This document shows, piece by piece, positions 62,101 to 64,000 of a stretch of 64,000 bases of DNA (the stretch's first letter is position 1; each line of letters opens with the position of its first letter). A program made the translations under genes and the position numbers. The stretch is taken from contig NZ_AP023368.1 of NCBI RefSeq assembly GCF_014218355.1, positions 1,740,001 through 1,804,000 on the forward strand, read 5' to 3'. Under the pieces are notes generated by a model. That model made no database searches, was not told the origin of the DNA, and was given only the letters and a program-made list of their open reading frames with translations. This stretch comes from Anaerocolumna chitinilytica. Lineage in GTDB: Bacteria; Bacillota; Clostridia; Lachnospirales; Lachnospiraceae.

Positions 62101-62706
62101 ATGGATTTTAAGGATGACAAGTATTTAAAGGCTCTTATTCAGGGAATGAAAAAACTGGATTATGTAGATCCGGATGATATTCCAGGCATTGATTTATATA
62201 TGGATCAGGTCACAACTTTTATGGACGAGCATCTGAAATCTTCAAAGCGTTACAATGAGGATAAGCTGCTTACAAAGACCATGATTAACAACTATACAAA
62301 GAATGAGCTTCTGCCGCCGCCCAATAAGAAGAAATATTCGAAAGAGCACATGCTGATGCTGATATTCATTTATTATTTTAAGAATATTCTTAGTATCAAC
62401 GATATTCAGCAGATATTTAATCCCTTAACAGAAAAATACTGGGAAGATTCGGAGATTGGTCTGGAAGAGATATATAAAGAAGTATTTAGATATGAAGAAG
62501 AGCAGATGGACAATCTGTTAAAAGATGTTATCAGAAAGTATAGGAAGTCTCAGGAGACCTTTAAAGACGTAAAATCTCCGGAAGATAAAGAATTCTTAAA
62601 CATGTTCTCCTTTATCTGTATGTTGGGATTTGATGTATATCTCAAAAAACAAATGATTGAGAAGCTGATTGATGATGCAACGAATGAAATTAAGAAAAAA
62701 CAATAA
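62101..62706 (+). CDS. DUF1836 domain protein
   Basis: ATG 62101 is chosen because AGAGGTGATTG precedes it (201 aa). It has a MerR-like helix-turn-helix start (VDPDDIPGIDLYMDQVTTFMDEHL, MINNYTKNELLPPPNKKKYSKEHMLMLIFIYYFKNILSINDIQQ), typical of DUF1836 proteins. They are probable DNA-binding regulators common in clostridia. A terminator follows. Confidence 0.85.
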   Translation: MDFKDDKYLKALIQGMKKLDYVDPDDIPGIDLYMDQVTTFMDEHLKSSKRYNEDKLLTKTMINNYTKNELLPPPNKKKYSKEHMLMLIFIYYFKNILSINDIQQIFNPLTEKYWEDSEIGLEEIYKEVFRYEEEQMDNLLKDVIRKYRKSQETFKDVKSPEDKEFLNMFSFICMLGFDVYLKKQMIEKLIDDATNEIKKKQ

Positions 62707-62752
62707 AAGTCTGACTTTAAGGCGAATAGCCTTTCAGACAGACTTTTTATTA
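62707..62752. terminator. Bidirectional terminator between convergent genes
   Basis: AAAGTCTGACTTTAAGGC pairs with AGCCTTTCAGACAGACTTT with a bulge, followed by TTATTATTT. It lies between the DUF1836 and YerC-like genes. Confidence 0.8.
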
Positions 62753-62753
62753 T

Positions 62754-63086
62754 TTAATCGTTTTTAATTTCTTCCCCTTCGGAAAACTCGTCTTCTTTAT
62801 AGTCGGATATTCTTGAAAAAACCATATCATATCCGTCTTTTCCATAATTCAAGGAACGGTTTACCCGGCTGATAGTAGCGGTTGAGGCACCGGTCTTTTC
62901 AGCAATTTCTAAGTATGTCTTATGGTCGCGCAGCATTCTTGCAACTTCAAAACGCTGTGATAATGACAAGAGTTCATTTACCGTACAGATATCTTCAAAG
63001 AAAGTATAGCATTCTTCCTGGCTTTTCAGACTTAGGATAGCTTCAAATAAATAATCCACAGCATGGGTTCTTATATTTTTACTCAA
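62754..63086 (-). CDS. YerC/YecD-type TrpR-related regulator
   Basis: This 110-aa protein starts at TTG 63086 behind AGGAGATG. It has the TrpR-like helix-turn-helix (LSLSQRFEVARMLRDHKTYLEIAEKTGASTATISRVNRSL) and the family motif YGKDGYD. YerC proteins regulate purine-related or unknown genes in Bacillus. In clostridia the gene is often next to pcrA, as here. Confidence 0.9.
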   Translation of the reverse strand: MSKNIRTHAVDYLFEAILSLKSQEECYTFFEDICTVNELLSLSQRFEVARMLRDHKTYLEIAEKTGASTATISRVNRSLNYGKDGYDMVFSRISDYKEDEFSEGEEIKND

Positions 63087-63489
63087 TTTTTCATCTCCTG
63101 TTGTTATATTCTAAGGGTTGCTTTGATACTATCATTTTAACACTACGCAGAATTAAAGTAAAGAGATATTTTTATTGTGTGAATGCTTATAAATGCAAGT
63201 ATTACCGCGGGTGAAAGAGCTTTTTAGCAAAAAGCATAAAAGACATGGTAGACATGGATGTCCGTAGTTCGAAAACAAAGTGTAAAAAACAGGAAAAAAT
63301 TATAAAAGAGTAGATTATTGCAATAAATTTATATCAAGATTACCTTGAAGGGTATATTTGGAATAATCCATTAATAATAAATTGATAGAGAAGAGTGAAA
63401 GAAAATAGTATTGATTGAAAGGATTGCCACAGACAGATTCTTTCGCTCATTATGTTTGTGGCAGTATCACAGGCAAACTGTGATAGGAA
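63087..63489. other. Intergenic leader with two hairpins
   Basis: No gene seen. GCCACA/TGTGGC (63426-63462) forms a long-loop stem and TATCACAG/CTGTGATA (63465-63485) forms a perfect 8-bp inverted repeat. Both lie just before the nitroreductase start. They may be an operator or control translation. Confidence 0.5.
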
Positions 63490-63501
63490 ATGGGTGTAAA
63501 T

Positions 63502-64000
63502 ATGGAAACAGAATTATACGAAGCAATGTACAAACGAAAATCTGTAAGAAAATATGATATGGCACCTTTGGATAGCAGTATATTACAGAGTATAAAAGAA
63601 TTTGGCGAGACAGTGGAGCCTTTGGTTTCCGGAATCAATGTAAAGTTTGGTTTCTTTTCCAATGAAGAGGTTAAGAGTCTGATGGCGATAAAAGCCCCTC
63701 ATTATGTTGGAATTTATTCTGAGAATAAAGAAAATTATCTTCTGAATGCAGGTTATATGCTGCAGCAGATGGATTTATTTCTTTCTAAAAATAATCTGGG
63801 CAGCTGTTGGCTTGGAATGGCGAAACCTTCGGCAGCCTTACCGGAATCCATGGATGGCCTTTCTTTTGTGATTATGCTAGCTTTTGGAAAAGCACAGGAA
63901 GAGGTGCATAGAAACAGCACAGATGAGTTCAAAAGGAAGGATATGAACGAAATTACTGATAGGAAGGATGGCACAGAGCTATTAGAAGCTGTCCGCCTGG
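63502..64000 (+). CDS. Nitroreductase-family protein (partial, runs off right edge)
   Basis: The frame starts at ATG 63502 (or ATG 63490) and is open at the window end, giving at least 166 residues. METELYEAMYKRKSVRKYD is the FMN-phosphate-binding start of nitroreductase-like flavoproteins. APHYVGIYSEN, NAGYMLQQMDLFLSKNNLGSCWLGM and IMLAFGKA follow the family order. Substrate unknown. Confidence 0.85.
   Translation, partial: METELYEAMYKRKSVRKYDMAPLDSSILQSIKEFGETVEPLVSGINVKFGFFSNEEVKSLMAIKAPHYVGIYSENKENYLLNAGYMLQQMDLFLSKNNLGSCWLGMAKPSAALPESMDGLSFVIMLAFGKAQEEVHRNSTDEFKRKDMNEITDRKDGTELLEAVRL

Noticed and set aside
1..64000. CRISPR arrays, tRNA or rRNA genes, recognisable riboswitches
   Set aside because: None were seen on reading both strands; short tandem repeats present are coding (Met-rich genes).

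Overview
The window looks like chromosome plus acquired DNA from a low-GC, Gram-positive anaerobe, most likely a Lachnospiraceae/Clostridium-type Firmicute. This is inferred from AT-rich codon use, strong AGGAGG ribosome-binding sites, rho-independent terminators after most operons, and a right-hand block (PhoH with PIN domain, PcrA, DUF1836, YerC/TrpR-like) typical of that family. No rRNA, tRNA or CRISPR array was found.

Region 1 (about 0.3-19.3 kb) is a copper-handling and envelope locus. It holds a secreted multicopper oxidase, at least ten small membrane proteins (several very rich in Met, Asn, Gly and Ser; five carrying a matching CxxC...WKxCPxC zinc ribbon), a b-type cytochrome, a CcoG/NapH-like polyferredoxin, the Cu(I) ATPase CopA and a CopZ-like chaperone. 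It carries its own control circuit: an OmpR-class two-component pair, an NtrC-type sigma-54 activator, an NtrB-like PAS kinase and rpoN itself. Three well-formed -24/-12 promoters (563, 10278, 12959) each precede a zinc-ribbon or Met-rich gene group. A shared TGTnCAA-type motif lies 80-115 bp upstream of each. Two further promoters (2918, 15256) share 11-bp-period direct repeats expected of an OmpR-class regulator, and copA has a CsoR-type operator. This is the best candidate for an undescribed system: a self-contained sigma-54-controlled Met-rich/zinc-ribbon copper envelope module.

Region 2 (19.5-37.7 kb) is AT-richer accessory DNA. It contains an orphan HMA-like protein, a methyltransferase, a BlaI-type repressor, a lipoprotein, a frameshifted second copy of the ArsA C-terminal half, a putative defence island (2-TM helical protein, SEC-C protein, a 1527-aa nuclease-STAND NTPase, a SEFIR protein), relics of a tyrosine recombinase and an IS66 transposase, two XRE regulators and a large serine integrase. 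The integrase lies at the junction with a decapitated ABC-transporter substrate-binding gene, so about 37.65 kb is the right end of an integrated element. The left end is not visible.

Region 3 (39.5-44.5 kb) is an arsenic locus: Cys-rich MarR, ArsM, an ArsN-like acetyltransferase, a 43-aa Cys-rich membrane peptide, ArsR, a truncated Acr3 permease, ArsD and ArsA. Methylation appears intact, but the efflux pore is broken here.

Region 4 (44.6-64 kb) is ordinary chromosome. It holds a MarR-controlled FetAB-type exporter, a carbohydrate-related cluster (FAD oxidoreductase, PocR-AraC regulator, NodB deacetylase, MBL hydrolase, DUF1593 protein), an SDR, several small membrane proteins, two gene relics, PhoH, PcrA, DUF1836, YerC and a partial nitroreductase running off the right edge.
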